DNA of 64,000 nt from Aquamicrobium sp. LC103 (GTDB taxonomy: Bacteria; Pseudomonadota; Alphaproteobacteria; Rhizobiales; Rhizobiaceae): assembly GCF_001014615.2 (NCBI RefSeq), contig NZ_LBCQ02000007.1:248001-312000 (forward strand), given 5' to 3'. The position numbers were made by a program, and so were the translations under genes. Within the stretch, counting starts at the first letter, position 1, and every line of letters begins with the position of its first letter. The notes below the pieces were generated by a model. That model was not told where the DNA came from and made no database searches. It worked only from the letters and a program-made list of their open reading frames with translations. This document shows, piece by piece, positions 39,609 to 48,208 of this stretch.

Positions 39609-40481
39609 ATGAGGGTGGGCCTTCTCGCCGCTCTCGTCCTTGCATTTCCGGCTACCGCGCGGGCCGAGCTGCTCGCCCCCTTCAAGGACGAGCTCTTCGC
39701 CTATCCGGCGAGGCTTGGCGAGGCGGATGGCGGTGCCCATGTGACGGTCGACTATCGCGAGATGCGCGACATCAACGGGCGCGACGAAATCCCGGAACGC
39801 CGCGCTCATCGCAGATATGTGGATCTTTCGGCCAGGCGCGCGCAGCGGGATTTGCTTGCCCGCGCGGGAGGGGTGCAGATTCCCCATTTCGCCGTCGGAA
39901 AGGCCGACGGCGCCCGCTTCATCATGATCTACCTTCACGGACAGGGCGGCAGCCGCAGGCAGGGCGTGGACGACTTCACCTTCGGCGGCAATTTCAACAG
40001 GATCAAGAACCTCGCCGTCCGCAATGGCGGGCTCTATCTGACGACGGACTTCACCGATTTCGGTGCCAGGGGCGCCGGCCAGGTCGCAAGCCTGCTTGCG
40101 CTCTATGCCGGAAAATCGCCGAACGCGCCGCTCTTCGTCGCCTGTGGCTCGATGGGCGGCGGTCTGTGCTGGAAGCTTGCCGACGATCCGTCGATCGCCC
40201 CGAAGCTGGGCGGCCTTCTTCTCCTGGGTTCGCACTGGGACGAGGGCTTCCTGACGAGCCGCGCCTTCAAGCGCAAGGTGCCGGTCTTCTTCGGCCATGG
40301 TGGCGCCGACAAGGTGTTTCCGGCGCAAAGGCAGGAGGCTTTCTTCAGATCGATCCTCGCCCGTTCGCCCGGCTATCCGGCGCGTTTCGTGCGCTTCGAG
40401 ACCGGCAGCCACGGCACGCCGATCCGCATGTCCGACTGGCGTGACACGCTCAACTGGATGGCGCGCAATGCGCCGCGTTAG
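39609..40481 (+). CDS. Secreted alpha/beta hydrolase of unknown substrate
   Basis: A 290-residue exported hydrolase: signal peptide residues 1-19 (ending ATARA), oxyanion loop YLHGQGGSRRQG, nucleophile elbow ACGSMGGG, acid in GHGGADKVF and base in TGSHGTP. The fold is complete and probably active in the periplasm; the substrate is unknown. The ATG at 39609, after GAGG, directly gives the signal peptide. The frame is open back to 39060 through the 75-bp repeats, which would add about 183 low-complexity residues; that version would bury the signal peptide and is not favoured. Confidence 0.8.
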   Translation: MRVGLLAALVLAFPATARAELLAPFKDELFAYPARLGEADGGAHVTVDYREMRDINGRDEIPERRAHRRYVDLSARRAQRDLLARAGGVQIPHFAVGKADGARFIMIYLHGQGGSRRQGVDDFTFGGNFNRIKNLAVRNGGLYLTTDFTDFGARGAGQVASLLALYAGKSPNAPLFVACGSMGGGLCWKLADDPSIAPKLGGLLLLGSHWDEGFLTSRAFKRKVPVFFGHGGADKVFPAQRQEAFFRSILARSPGYPARFVRFETGSHGTPIRMSDWRDTLNWMARNAPR

Positions 40482-40486
40482 GCTGG

Positions 40487-41518
40487 CTACGGCGTGCTGT
40501 CGTAGTCGATCACCGTTTCCGGATTGACCTCGCCGTCATATGAAGCGTCGACCTCGTAGAGGACGAGCCGGAAGCGACCGTCGCGAAACGCCCATTTGCC
40601 GGTGGAAGAAGCGTCACCCACACCGCGCCATTTGGAGGATTCGCTGATCGCCAGCGTCTGCGGATCGAAGTCCGAATTGACCAGCTCCGCCTTTGTCATG
40701 AAGCCGGTGATGCTGATGGAATCGACTTCCTCCCGCGCCTCTTCGTCGACATAGCGGATGTCGAGCTCGGGCTCGGCGAACTGGAGCGGCGCGAGTTCGC
40801 CGTCGCCATTGGCGAAATAATAGACATGCGTCTCGTTGTAGGCGCCCGCCATGCAGAAGAAGCGGTAGAGATGCGCCTGGCGCTCCGGATCGTTCGGATC
40901 GTCGTCCTGCGTCCGGTAGGAAAACGTGTGGGAATCCGGTTCGGCCCGGGCAGGGTCGGCATTCGCGGGAGCATCGCAGACGGAGGCGAAGTCGGTGGCG
41001 AACATCTGCTTCGCCCGCGCCAGCAACGCATCTTGTCGGGGAAGCTCGGGCCCGTCGCCGCAGTGGCGGGGCAGGGCATCCTCGAAAGCCGCGTCGGATG
41101 CCGCGAGCGTGCCGCCCTCGATGTGCAGCGGCACGAAGGAATCTTCCTGGATTGCGGGGTTGGCCAGCCGCATCGTGTAGCAGCCGGCAAAGACGTTCTG
41201 CGATCCGTCCTTCTGCGTCGCTCTGATCGCGACCGGCAGTTGGTAGAACACACTCCCGGCGGCGCCTTCCTCGCCGGGGATGCCGGTCAGGAGCTCGACG
41301 CTCTGCGTGTTTTCATATCCCTTACGATAGGCATCGATGTCGGCTGCCGGCGGCTCCGCGAAATAGCCGAACGCGCGCCCATATTCCTGGCGGTTGATGG
41401 CGTTGTAGAGCGAACGCGCCAGCGCCGCCGGGTTCGACCGGTCGTCGACATAGGGCTCGTCCGAAAGGGCCGGGGCCGCGGAAGCCAGAAATCCTGCCGC
41501 AAGGATGAGACCGCGCAT
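40487..41518 (-). CDS. DUF1176 family secreted protein
   Basis: A 343-residue exported protein with signal peptide residues 1-19 (ending ALSD). The region from about residue 215 on has the DUF1176 pattern: RFFCMAGAYNETHVYYFANGDGELAPLQFAEP, then SKWRGVGDASSTGKWAFRDGRFRLVLYE. Several cysteines (CYT, RHCGD, VCDAP, FFC) may form disulfides in the periplasm. Its role is unknown. It converges on the hydrolase gene with a 5-nt gap. Confidence 0.82.
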   Translation of the reverse strand: MRGLILAAGFLASAAPALSDEPYVDDRSNPAALARSLYNAINRQEYGRAFGYFAEPPAADIDAYRKGYENTQSVELLTGIPGEEGAAGSVFYQLPVAIRATQKDGSQNVFAGCYTMRLANPAIQEDSFVPLHIEGGTLAASDAAFEDALPRHCGDGPELPRQDALLARAKQMFATDFASVCDAPANADPARAEPDSHTFSYRTQDDDPNDPERQAHLYRFFCMAGAYNETHVYYFANGDGELAPLQFAEPELDIRYVDEEAREEVDSISITGFMTKAELVNSDFDPQTLAISESSKWRGVGDASSTGKWAFRDGRFRLVLYEVDASYDGEVNPETVIDYDSTP

Positions 41519-41592
41519 TCCTTCCTCCTCGAATCGTTCCGCCTATCCTAGGCGAAGCGATGTGGCGGGAGAAAGACGGCGGCGGCCCCGCC

Positions 41593-41766
41593 TCAATTGG
41601 CGCTGCGGACAGCCATTTCGCGGGCGATTCTCGAGAAATCGGCCGGTCTTATGCCGATATCGGCGCGATCCGCCGGGCTCATCGATTCCAGCATGGCGAG
41701 CGCGTTGCGGAAGCGCTCCGTTTCGACCGGTCGCGGCCGGGCGAAGAATTCAGTGAAGAACCCCAT
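41593..41766 (-). CDS. DUF1127-like small protein
   Basis: A 57-residue protein with the DUF1127-like core: an N-terminal amphipathic stretch, then RNALAMLESMSPADRADIGIRPADFSRIARE, which matches the L..L....L.DIG(I/L)...I pattern of this small family. In rhizobia such short arginine-rich proteins can bind RNA or affect phosphate and carbon responses, but this copy's role is not shown. The ATG at 41766 has AAAGGG about 8 nt upstream. The longer antisense frame covering it is a shadow of the divergent gene. Confidence 0.75.
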   Translation of the reverse strand: MGFFTEFFARPRPVETERFRNALAMLESMSPADRADIGIRPADFSRIAREMAVRSAN

Positions 41767-41964
41767 CTTCAGGTCCCTTTCATGTTGCCTCCCAGCAAGT
41801 TGAAGATAGGCGATTTCGTTCGATTTGTGCAGCGCAGCATTATGCATGGCTGCCATGCGCGACAGGCAAATAGCTAAAAAACCCGGTGGGTTATGGGGAA
41901 CCTTTTTAACTGTCTCGACGTAGTTGGGGAGCAGGGACAATGCGATGGGCGACAGGAGGTTTGT

Positions 41965-42438
41965 GTGGAGTCGCGCAAGGACATCAGTTTCGCGGAGCTT
42001 CTCGACGAATTGATATCCTCCTCGCGGGAGGAGGAGCCGTTTCGGGCCGAAGGTCCGAGGCCGTCGTTGCGCCTCGACATGCTGGCGCAGATCGAGCGCC
42101 TCCAGGCCGAGAATTCCTCGCTGTTTCGGGAAAAGGGAGCGAGCGCCTATCGCGAAATGATGAGCGAACCGACGCCGCCCATCGCGGCAGGCCTCGACGA
42201 GACCGAGGCGAAGCTCCAGCCGGCCCTCGAGGACCTGTTCTTTCTCGACCCCCAGTCCATCGCCAACGAACTCGGCATCAAGACCAGGAACAACCCCGCC
42301 GATCTCGACAAGGCGCGGCGCAGTTTCGCCAAGCGCTACCACCCCGACCGGGTGCCCGAGCATATGCGCGACCGCGCCGCGATGCGGATGCAGATCGCCA
42401 ACATGCTGATCGACGAGGCCAAGCGCGCCAAGCGTTGA
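41965..42438 (+). CDS. J-domain-like protein
   Basis: A 157-residue protein. The N-terminal half has an acidic/serine stretch and a heptad-like segment (LDMLAQIERLQAENSSLF), and the C-terminal third is a J-like domain with the HPD motif at residues 126-128 (RSFAKRYHPDRVPE). J domains stimulate Hsp70 ATPase, but the usual helix I/II sequence is divergent here (IANELGIKTRNNPADLDKA). The start is a GTG at 41965, 5 nt after AGGAGG; a frame open to 41893 has no such site. Confidence 0.75.
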   Translation: MESRKDISFAELLDELISSSREEEPFRAEGPRPSLRLDMLAQIERLQAENSSLFREKGASAYREMMSEPTPPIAAGLDETEAKLQPALEDLFFLDPQSIANELGIKTRNNPADLDKARRSFAKRYHPDRVPEHMRDRAAMRMQIANMLIDEAKRAKR

Positions 42439-42488
42439 CGCGTGTTGCCGGTTTCAGGGCGCGCCGGATTGCCGGCGCGCGATAGGCC

Positions 42489-42929
42489 TCACCAGCTTCC
42501 GGTGTTTTCCATCGAGGCCCAGGGCTCGGCCTTCGCCTTGGCCTCGCCCTTCTGCAGGAGCTCGATCGAGATGCCGTCGGGCGATTTGACGAAGGCCATG
42601 CGGCCGTCACGCGGCGGGCGGTTGATCGTCACGCCATTGTCCTGCAGGTGCTGGCAGGTCGCATAGATGTCGTCGACCTCATAGGCGAGATGGCCGAAAT
42701 TGCGTCCGCCCTTGTAGTCCTCGGGATCCCAATTGTAGGTGAGCTCGACCAGCGGGGCCTGGTTCGCGACACCGGCCTGCTCGTCGCCGGGCGCGGCGAG
42801 GAAGATCAGCGTGTAGCGGCCCTGTTCGCTCTCCGTCCGGCGCACTTCCTTCAGGCCGAGCTTGTTGCAATAGAAATCCAGCGACTTGTCGATGTCCGCG
42901 ACACGGACCATGGTGTGGAGATAGCGCAT
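42489..42929 (-). CDS. gloA: Lactoylglutathione lyase (glyoxalase I)
   Basis: A 146-residue glyoxalase I that converts the hemithioacetal of methylglyoxal and glutathione to S-lactoylglutathione. It has [26 protein letters not shown] with the first metal His, VELTYNW with the Glu, [12 protein letters not shown] with the second His, and [11 protein letters not shown] with the final Glu, so all four metal ligands are present. The ATG at 42929 is the normal start. The C-terminus has a short [11 protein letters not shown] tail. Confidence 0.94.
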   Translation of the reverse strand: MRYLHTMVRVADIDKSLDFYCNKLGLKEVRRTESEQGRYTLIFLAAPGDEQAGVANQAPLVELTYNWDPEDYKGGRNFGHLAYEVDDIYATCQHLQDNGVTINRPPRDGRMAFVKSPDGISIELLQKGEAKAKAEPWASMENTGSW

Positions 42930-43145
42930 TTTCCATCCTGTTTCTGGGGGATGCGCCGGAGATATGGAGCAGCGGGCCCCAAAGGGCAACCGACGACGTT
43001 AGTCTAAACGTTCATATCAACTCATCTTGGCGTTATTTCACAGCACATGTTGAAAAATGTAGCGCGGCTCTTGCTAACACATGAATGCAGAGTGTTATCC
43101 TGTTAATCAGAATCAATCGTGTCGATTGCGAAAAGGTGCGTTCGG

Positions 43146-43739
43146 ATGGGGGACAAAGCCTCTCCAGAGAGGCGGTACGCGGCCATTGAAGATGCTTCGG
43201 TACCAGACGATGCAGGCGAGACGGGGCTTGTAGAGGTATCGGGCGCAATCAAGTGGTTCGACGTCGCCAAAGGCTATGGTTTCATCGTGCCCGATAGCGG
43301 TGGCATGGGTGATATCCTTTTGCACGTCACCTGCCTTCGCCGCGACGGTTTCCAGACGGCGCTGGAAGGCGCGCGGGTCGTGTGCCTGGTGAAGCGCGGC
43401 GATCGCGGCATGCAGGCCTTCAAGGTCGTCTCCATGGACAATTCCACCGCGGTGCATCCGGCCGAGCAGCCGCTGCAGCGCACCCATGTGACGGTGACGC
43501 CGGAAAGCGGGCTCGAGCGCGCCCTGGTCAAATGGTTCAACCGCACCAAGGGATTCGGCTTCCTCACGCGCGGCGAGGGAACGGAGGACATCTTCGTCCA
43601 TATGGAGACCCTGCGCCGCTTCGGCCTCACCGAGCTTCGGCCGGGGCAGGTCGTGCTCGTGCGTTTCGGACGTGGCGAGAAAGGCCTTATGGCTGCCGAG
43701 ATTCACCCGGATATGGGAACCCTGCCGGTCGCGCACTGA
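43146..43739 (+). CDS. Tandem cold-shock domain protein
   Basis: A 197-residue protein with two CspA-type domains: residues about 29-98 ([18 protein letters not shown], then ILLHVT) and about 123-190 ([20 protein letters not shown], then DIFVHMETL). Both carry RNP1- and RNP2-like motifs and should bind single-stranded RNA or DNA. Domain 1 has LLHVT where FVH is usual, so it may bind more weakly. The ATG at 43146 follows AAAAGG; an upstream GTG at 43119 lacks a ribosome-binding site. The DUF192 gene follows after 27 nt. Confidence 0.92.
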   Translation: MGDKASPERRYAAIEDASVPDDAGETGLVEVSGAIKWFDVAKGYGFIVPDSGGMGDILLHVTCLRRDGFQTALEGARVVCLVKRGDRGMQAFKVVSMDNSTAVHPAEQPLQRTHVTVTPESGLERALVKWFNRTKGFGFLTRGEGTEDIFVHMETLRRFGLTELRPGQVVLVRFGRGEKGLMAAEIHPDMGTLPVAH

Positions 43740-43766
43740 CCTTTCCTCCATATCCGGCAGGACAGG

Positions 43767-44276
43767 ATGCCCATGCCCCGAAATGTCTGGATAGCCGCTC
43801 TTTTCCTGTTGTTCGCGTTTTCGGCTGCGCCTGCCTTGGCGCAGGAGGGTTGGCCCCAACCTGGCCAGCCGATGATCCTGCCGGTCGATCCCGCTCCGCT
43901 GACGGTCGCGACCGCGTCGGGCGAGGCGCGCTTCAGCATCGAAATCGCCGACGACGACCCGAAACGCTCCGCCGGATTGATGTTCCGCGAGGAGATGGAC
44001 GAGGATCACGGCATGCTCTTCGTCTTCGGAGAGACCCGGCCCGTTTCGTTCTGGATGAAGAACACGCCGCTTCCGCTGGACCTCGTCTTCATCGGCGAGG
44101 ATGGCAGGGTTCGCGCCGTGCTGCCGGGCGAGCCGCAATCGATTGCTTCCATATCACCCGGCGTTCCGGTTCGCTTCGTGCTTGAATTGAACGCCGGAAG
44201 GGCGCAAAAAGCCGGCATTTCCGAGGGCGACCGGATAAGACATCCGCGGATTGACCAGATCGCAGACAGCGGCTGA
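43767..44276 (+). CDS. DUF192 family secreted protein
   Basis: A 169-residue exported protein: signal peptide residues 1-25 (ending ALAQ), then a DUF192 domain with IEIADDDPKRSAGLMFREEM, DHGMLFVFGETRPVSFWMKNTPLPLDLVFI and a VLELNAG strand near the end. Function is unknown; it is probably periplasmic. It sits 27 nt after the cold-shock gene and 25 nt before an alpha/beta hydrolase gene, so four genes (43146-45935) may form one transcript. Confidence 0.87.
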   Translation: MPMPRNVWIAALFLLFAFSAAPALAQEGWPQPGQPMILPVDPAPLTVATASGEARFSIEIADDDPKRSAGLMFREEMDEDHGMLFVFGETRPVSFWMKNTPLPLDLVFIGEDGRVRAVLPGEPQSIASISPGVPVRFVLELNAGRAQKAGISEGDRIRHPRIDQIADSG

Positions 44277-44301
44277 GCCGCTTTGAACATATTGGCGGCG
44301 A

Positions 44302-45072
44302 ATGCAGATTTTCAGCCACAACAATTTTGAGATCGCCTTCATCGACGAGCCGGCCAGGGGCGAGCCGGGCGAGCCGATCCTTCTCATTCACGGCTTCGCC
44401 TCGAGCGCGCGGGTGAACTGGGTGTCGCCGGGCTGGGTGAAAACCCTGACCGAGGCCGGCTACCGGACGATCGCGTTCGACAATCTCGGCCACGGGCGTT
44501 CTTCCAAGAGCTATGAGCCGGCCGACTACACGCCTTCCAGGATGGCCGACGACGCGGCCGCGCTGCTCGATCACCTCGAAATCCCGCGCGCTCATGTGTT
44601 CGGCTATTCGATGGGTGCGCGCATCTCCGCCTTTCTCGCGCTCCGACATCCCGACCGCGTCGCCACGCTGATCTTCGGCGGGCTCGGCTACGGCATGGTG
44701 GACGGGGTCGGCGATTGGGATCCGATCGCGGCGGCGCTTGCGGTTGACGATCCGGCGACGGTGACCCATCCGCGCGGGCGCATGTTCCGCAATTTCGCCG
44801 ATCAGACGAAGAGCGACAGGCGCGCTCTTGCCGCATGTATCGAAACCTCGCGCGAGCTGCTGAGCGAGGCGGAGATGGCGCGCATCGCCCAGCCGACGCT
44901 CGTTGCCGTCGGCACCAAGGACGATATCGGCGGCTCGGCCGAAAAGCTCGCCGCGTTGATGCCGGCCGGCGAGGCGTTCGACATCGAGGGACGCGACCAT
45001 ATGCTCGGCGTCGGCGACCGCACCTTCAAGGCGAGAGCCCTGCAATTCCTGAAGGAGCATCCGATCTCATGA
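44302..45072 (+). CDS. Alpha/beta hydrolase
   Basis: A 256-residue alpha/beta hydrolase with oxyanion loop LIHGFASSARVNW, AFDNLGHGRSSKS, nucleophile Ser in GYSMGARISA, an acid in VGTKDDIGGS and the base His in GRDHMLGVG. The cap insertion is short. The substrate is unknown. The next gene, also an alpha/beta hydrolase, overlaps its stop by 4 nt (ATGA). The two share little beyond the fold, so recent duplication is unlikely. Confidence 0.87.
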   Translation: MQIFSHNNFEIAFIDEPARGEPGEPILLIHGFASSARVNWVSPGWVKTLTEAGYRTIAFDNLGHGRSSKSYEPADYTPSRMADDAAALLDHLEIPRAHVFGYSMGARISAFLALRHPDRVATLIFGGLGYGMVDGVGDWDPIAAALAVDDPATVTHPRGRMFRNFADQTKSDRRALAACIETSRELLSEAEMARIAQPTLVAVGTKDDIGGSAEKLAALMPAGEAFDIEGRDHMLGVGDRTFKARALQFLKEHPIS

Positions 45073-45935
45073 CACCAGCTGCCGTCGACTTCACCGGTGC
45101 CGAGGGCAATCGCCTCGCCGCCGACTTCTGGGATGGACGCGGTCACCCGGTGATCTTCTTCCACGGTGGCGGCCAGACGCGCCGCGCCTGGGACGGGACG
45201 GCAAGGCGGATCGCCGCCAACGGCATGCGCGCCGTCACCGTCGATCTTCGCGGGCACGGCGAGAGTGCCTGGGTCGAAAGCGGCAACTACACCTTCCTCG
45301 ACTACGGCGCCGATGTGGCGGCGGTCGTTCGCCAGGTTGCCGAGCGATTTCGCGTAGCACCCTCGGTCGTCGGCGCCTCGCTCGGCGGACTGTCTTCGCT
45401 GATCGCCGAGAAGCGGCACGGCCCGCTGATCGATTCGCTGGTGCTGGTCGACATCACGCCGCGCATGGATCCGGAAGGCGTCGCCAGGATTCAGGGATTC
45501 ATGGGCGAGCGCATGGAGGAGGGCTTTGCCACGCTGGAAGAGGCGGCGGACGCCATTGCCGGCTACCTGCCGCATCGCAAGCGGCCGAAATCGCTCGAAG
45601 GGCTGCGCAAGAACCTGCGCGTCGGCGAGGATGGCCGCTATCGCTGGCACTGGGACCCGGCCTTCATGAAGAGCGGGCGCAACATCAATCTCGGCGCGCG
45701 CGAACTCATGGAAGAGCTGATCGATGGGCTGCCCGACCTGCACATCCCCATGCTGCTGGTGCGCGGCATGCAGTCGGAACTGGTGCATGAGGACTACGCA
45801 AGGGAATTCGTCGATCTCGCGCCGGCCGCGAGCTATGTCGATGTCGGCGGCGCGGGCCACATGGTCGCCGGCGACCGCAACGACATCTTCTGCTCGGCGA
45901 TCCTGGAATTCCTGACCGATCAGGAAGCCGCCTGA
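45069..45935 (+). CDS. Alpha/beta hydrolase, esterase-like
   Basis: A 288-residue alpha/beta hydrolase: FFHGGGQTRRAWDGTARRIA oxyanion loop, VDLRGHGESAW, nucleophile in VGASLGGLSS, acid in RGMQSELVHED and base in GGAGHMVAG. This resembles peroxidase/esterase-type hydrolases of the bromoperoxidase subgroup. The ATG at 45069 overlaps the preceding stop; a frame open to 44835 lies inside that gene and was rejected. Its last 16 nt overlap the end of the convergent glycosylase-like gene. Confidence 0.87.
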   Translation: MTPAAVDFTGAEGNRLAADFWDGRGHPVIFFHGGGQTRRAWDGTARRIAANGMRAVTVDLRGHGESAWVESGNYTFLDYGADVAAVVRQVAERFRVAPSVVGASLGGLSSLIAEKRHGPLIDSLVLVDITPRMDPEGVARIQGFMGERMEEGFATLEEAADAIAGYLPHRKRPKSLEGLRKNLRVGEDGRYRWHWDPAFMKSGRNINLGARELMEELIDGLPDLHIPMLLVRGMQSELVHEDYAREFVDLAPAASYVDVGGAGHMVAGDRNDIFCSAILEFLTDQEAA

Positions 45936-47149
45936 GCGGCGAGCGCGGCCGGTCTCAGCGGCCCGCGCAGCCATCCATCCAGAAATTTCACGCCGGCGAC
46001 GCCTGAAAAGCGGCGCACGCGCTCCAGTTCCGCCTCGAGCTTCGACAAGAGAAGCTTGGAAAGCCGGACGCCGGGTTCCGGCCAGAAGGCGCGGATTTCC
46101 AGCACGTCCTCGTCGCGCAGCGCCTTCATGTCGATGCGCCCGACGATCGCGTCGCCGCGCATCACCGGAAAGACGTAATAGCCGTATTGGCGCTTCGCCT
46201 CCGGCACGAAGACCTCGATGCGATAGAAGAAGTTGAACAGCCGGTGCGCCCGGTTGCGGTCGCGCAGCAGCGGGTCGAACGGGCTCAGAATGCGCATCCG
46301 ATCCGGCGGCTCGGGCGCGGCGGCGACCGCCTCGACCGTTCCGGGAAGGGCGAGCGAGACCCGCGGCTTCGAGCCGTCGGCCGTCTCGACGCGGACGGTC
46401 ACCAGTTCGCGACGATGCGCGGCGATCCATTCGTCGACCTCCTGCGGGGTCAAAAGCGCCCAGAAGGCGGCGATCTCGCCGCGCGTGGCGATCCCCAGCC
46501 TTGCGAAGGCGCCGCGGCAGGCCCAGTCCACGAATGCCTCATGATCGACCGCCGGCTTGCGATGACAATCCGGTATCACGCGTTCCGTGAGATCGTAGAC
46601 TTTCTGGAAGCCCTCGCGCCGCGCTATCGCCAGATCGCCGGTGCGCCAGAGATATTCGAGCGCCGCCTTGGAGGGATGCCAGTCCCACCAGCCGGTCGAA
46701 GGTTTCTCGCCGTCGAAGTCGCGCGACATCATCGGGCCGTCCTTGGCGATCCTGTCCAGGACGCGATCGAGATCCCCGTCGAAGCCTTCCTTGCCGAAAT
46801 GATCCTTCCAACGCAGATGCAAACGCTTCTTCTCCCGCGCGAAGCGGTGCCGCCAGTAAGGGAAGAAGGCGCTCGGGATGATCGACGCATCGTGCGTCCA
46901 GTTCTCGAAGAGATCGCCGTCCTTCTCGATCAGCGTCTTCAGATCGCGCTGGCGGTAGGTCTGGCTGCGCGCGAACAGGATGTGGTGATGCGCACGCTCG
47001 ACCGTGTTGATGCTGTCGACCTGCACGAAGCCCAGGTCGCGGATCGCGGTGGCGAGCTCCGGCTTGCGCATCGCCCGGTGCGGCGCGCCGCAAAGCCCCT
47101 GCAGGGACATGAAATGACGTCTGGCCTGGCGGTTGGATATCTCAATCAT
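45920..47149 (-). CDS. YcaQ/AlkX-like DNA glycosylase family protein
   Basis: A 409-residue winged-helix (HTH_42) protein of the YcaQ/AlkZ family, whose bacterial members remove interstrand crosslinks or bulky N-alkylated bases. The catalytic-site motif near residues 43-45 reads QVD in GFVQVDSINTVERAHH; QxD is the AlkX-type variant of the QxQ seen in AlkZ. Further blocks are the C-terminal LSPFDPLLRDR and YVFPVMRGDAIVGRIDMK. A role in repair of crosslinks is inferred from the family. The stop region overlaps the convergent hydrolase gene. Confidence 0.87.
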   Translation of the reverse strand: MIEISNRQARRHFMSLQGLCGAPHRAMRKPELATAIRDLGFVQVDSINTVERAHHHILFARSQTYRQRDLKTLIEKDGDLFENWTHDASIIPSAFFPYWRHRFAREKKRLHLRWKDHFGKEGFDGDLDRVLDRIAKDGPMMSRDFDGEKPSTGWWDWHPSKAALEYLWRTGDLAIARREGFQKVYDLTERVIPDCHRKPAVDHEAFVDWACRGAFARLGIATRGEIAAFWALLTPQEVDEWIAAHRRELVTVRVETADGSKPRVSLALPGTVEAVAAAPEPPDRMRILSPFDPLLRDRNRAHRLFNFFYRIEVFVPEAKRQYGYYVFPVMRGDAIVGRIDMKALRDEDVLEIRAFWPEPGVRLSKLLLSKLEAELERVRRFSGVAGVKFLDGWLRGPLRPAALAAQAAS

Positions 47150-47297
47150 GATGACAGAAAGCTAGCGGCAAACATTCTTCCATCCACCCGAAAACCGAGG
47201 CGCCATCAAGTTCCCGTCGTTCCGGCTGCTGACACGTGATGGCAGGAGCCGCCCGTCACCCGGGTTGCCGCCAGTGGCGACGAAAGGCGACGAGCGG

Positions 47298-48098
47298 CTA
47301 TTTCCCGTGGAACTGCGGCTTCCGCTTCTCGCGGAAGGCGCTGCGGCCCTCGCCATAGTCGAGGCTGTCGAACGTCGCCGCGCCCAGCGCTTCGGCAAGC
47401 TGATAAGCCTTGCCATCGCGGGAGAGCGAGGCCCGGATGGCCGCCTTCGAGGCGCGCACGGAGAGCGGCGCATTGGCGGCGATGACACGGGCGAGTTCGC
47501 GCGCGCGGAATTCCAGCGTGCCGCGCTCGACGATCTCGAGCAGGAAGCCCGCCGAAAGCGCCGTCGCCGCGTCGATGCTGGCGGCCGAATAGGTAAGATA
47601 CCGCGCCAGTTGCGGTCCGAGCGCCTCGACGATGTCGATCATCGCGTCCACCGGATAGGCGAGCCCCAGCTTCGCCGCGGGCACGCAAAAGCGCGCATCG
47701 TCCTCCGCGACCCGCAGGTCGCAGGCAGCGGCGAGGCCGAAGCCGCCGCCGAAACAGATGCCGCGAATGGCGGCGAGCGTCGGCACCGGCGCGTCGCGAA
47801 CCGCGGCGAATGCGGCCGAATTGGCGTTCTCATAGAACCGCGCCGTTTCGGCATTGCGGCGGACCTCGTCGAATTCCCCGATATCGGCGCCGGCCGAAAA
47901 GTCACCTCCGGCCCCCATGATGACGATCATGCGCGTTTCCGGATTCTTCCCCAGCGCGGTGACGGTCTCCGCCAGTTCCAGCCACATGGCCTGCGTTATG
48001 GCGTTCTTGCGGTGAGGCCGATCGATCGTGACGAGCGCGACCCCTTCCGAGACTTCCGTTTTCAGGGAGCCCGATTGCGCTTTTTTCTGATTTGCCAT
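47298..48098 (-). CDS. Enoyl-CoA hydratase/isomerase family protein
   Basis: A 266-residue crotonase-fold protein. The first oxyanion loop is GGDFSAGADIGEF and the second is IRGICFGGGFGLAAACDLRVA. At the usual position of the second catalytic glutamate the text reads PAAKLGLAYPVDA, with Lys-Leu in place of the common E-x-x-LG pattern, so the reaction may differ from simple hydration. No partner beta-oxidation genes lie next to it. It is divergent from cysE. Confidence 0.87.
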   Translation of the reverse strand: MANQKKAQSGSLKTEVSEGVALVTIDRPHRKNAITQAMWLELAETVTALGKNPETRMIVIMGAGGDFSAGADIGEFDEVRRNAETARFYENANSAAFAAVRDAPVPTLAAIRGICFGGGFGLAAACDLRVAEDDARFCVPAAKLGLAYPVDAMIDIVEALGPQLARYLTYSAASIDAATALSAGFLLEIVERGTLEFRARELARVIAANAPLSVRASKAAIRASLSRDGKAYQLAEALGAATFDSLDYGEGRSAFREKRKPQFHGK

Positions 48099-48208
48099 GA
48101 TGGGAATCCAATTGAAGTGTTATTAAGCAAATTGAAGTTCATTCCAGCCGCGATCGGGAGTATGTTTCCCGTCTCCGGAAGGCAAGCCGTTTGCACGGGA
48201 GAATATGA

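Noticed and set aside
44802-46430. A 542-codon minus-strand frame spanning two hydrolase genes
   Set aside because: It crosses the intergenic boundary, overlaps three genes with family support and has an Arg/Ala-rich translation.
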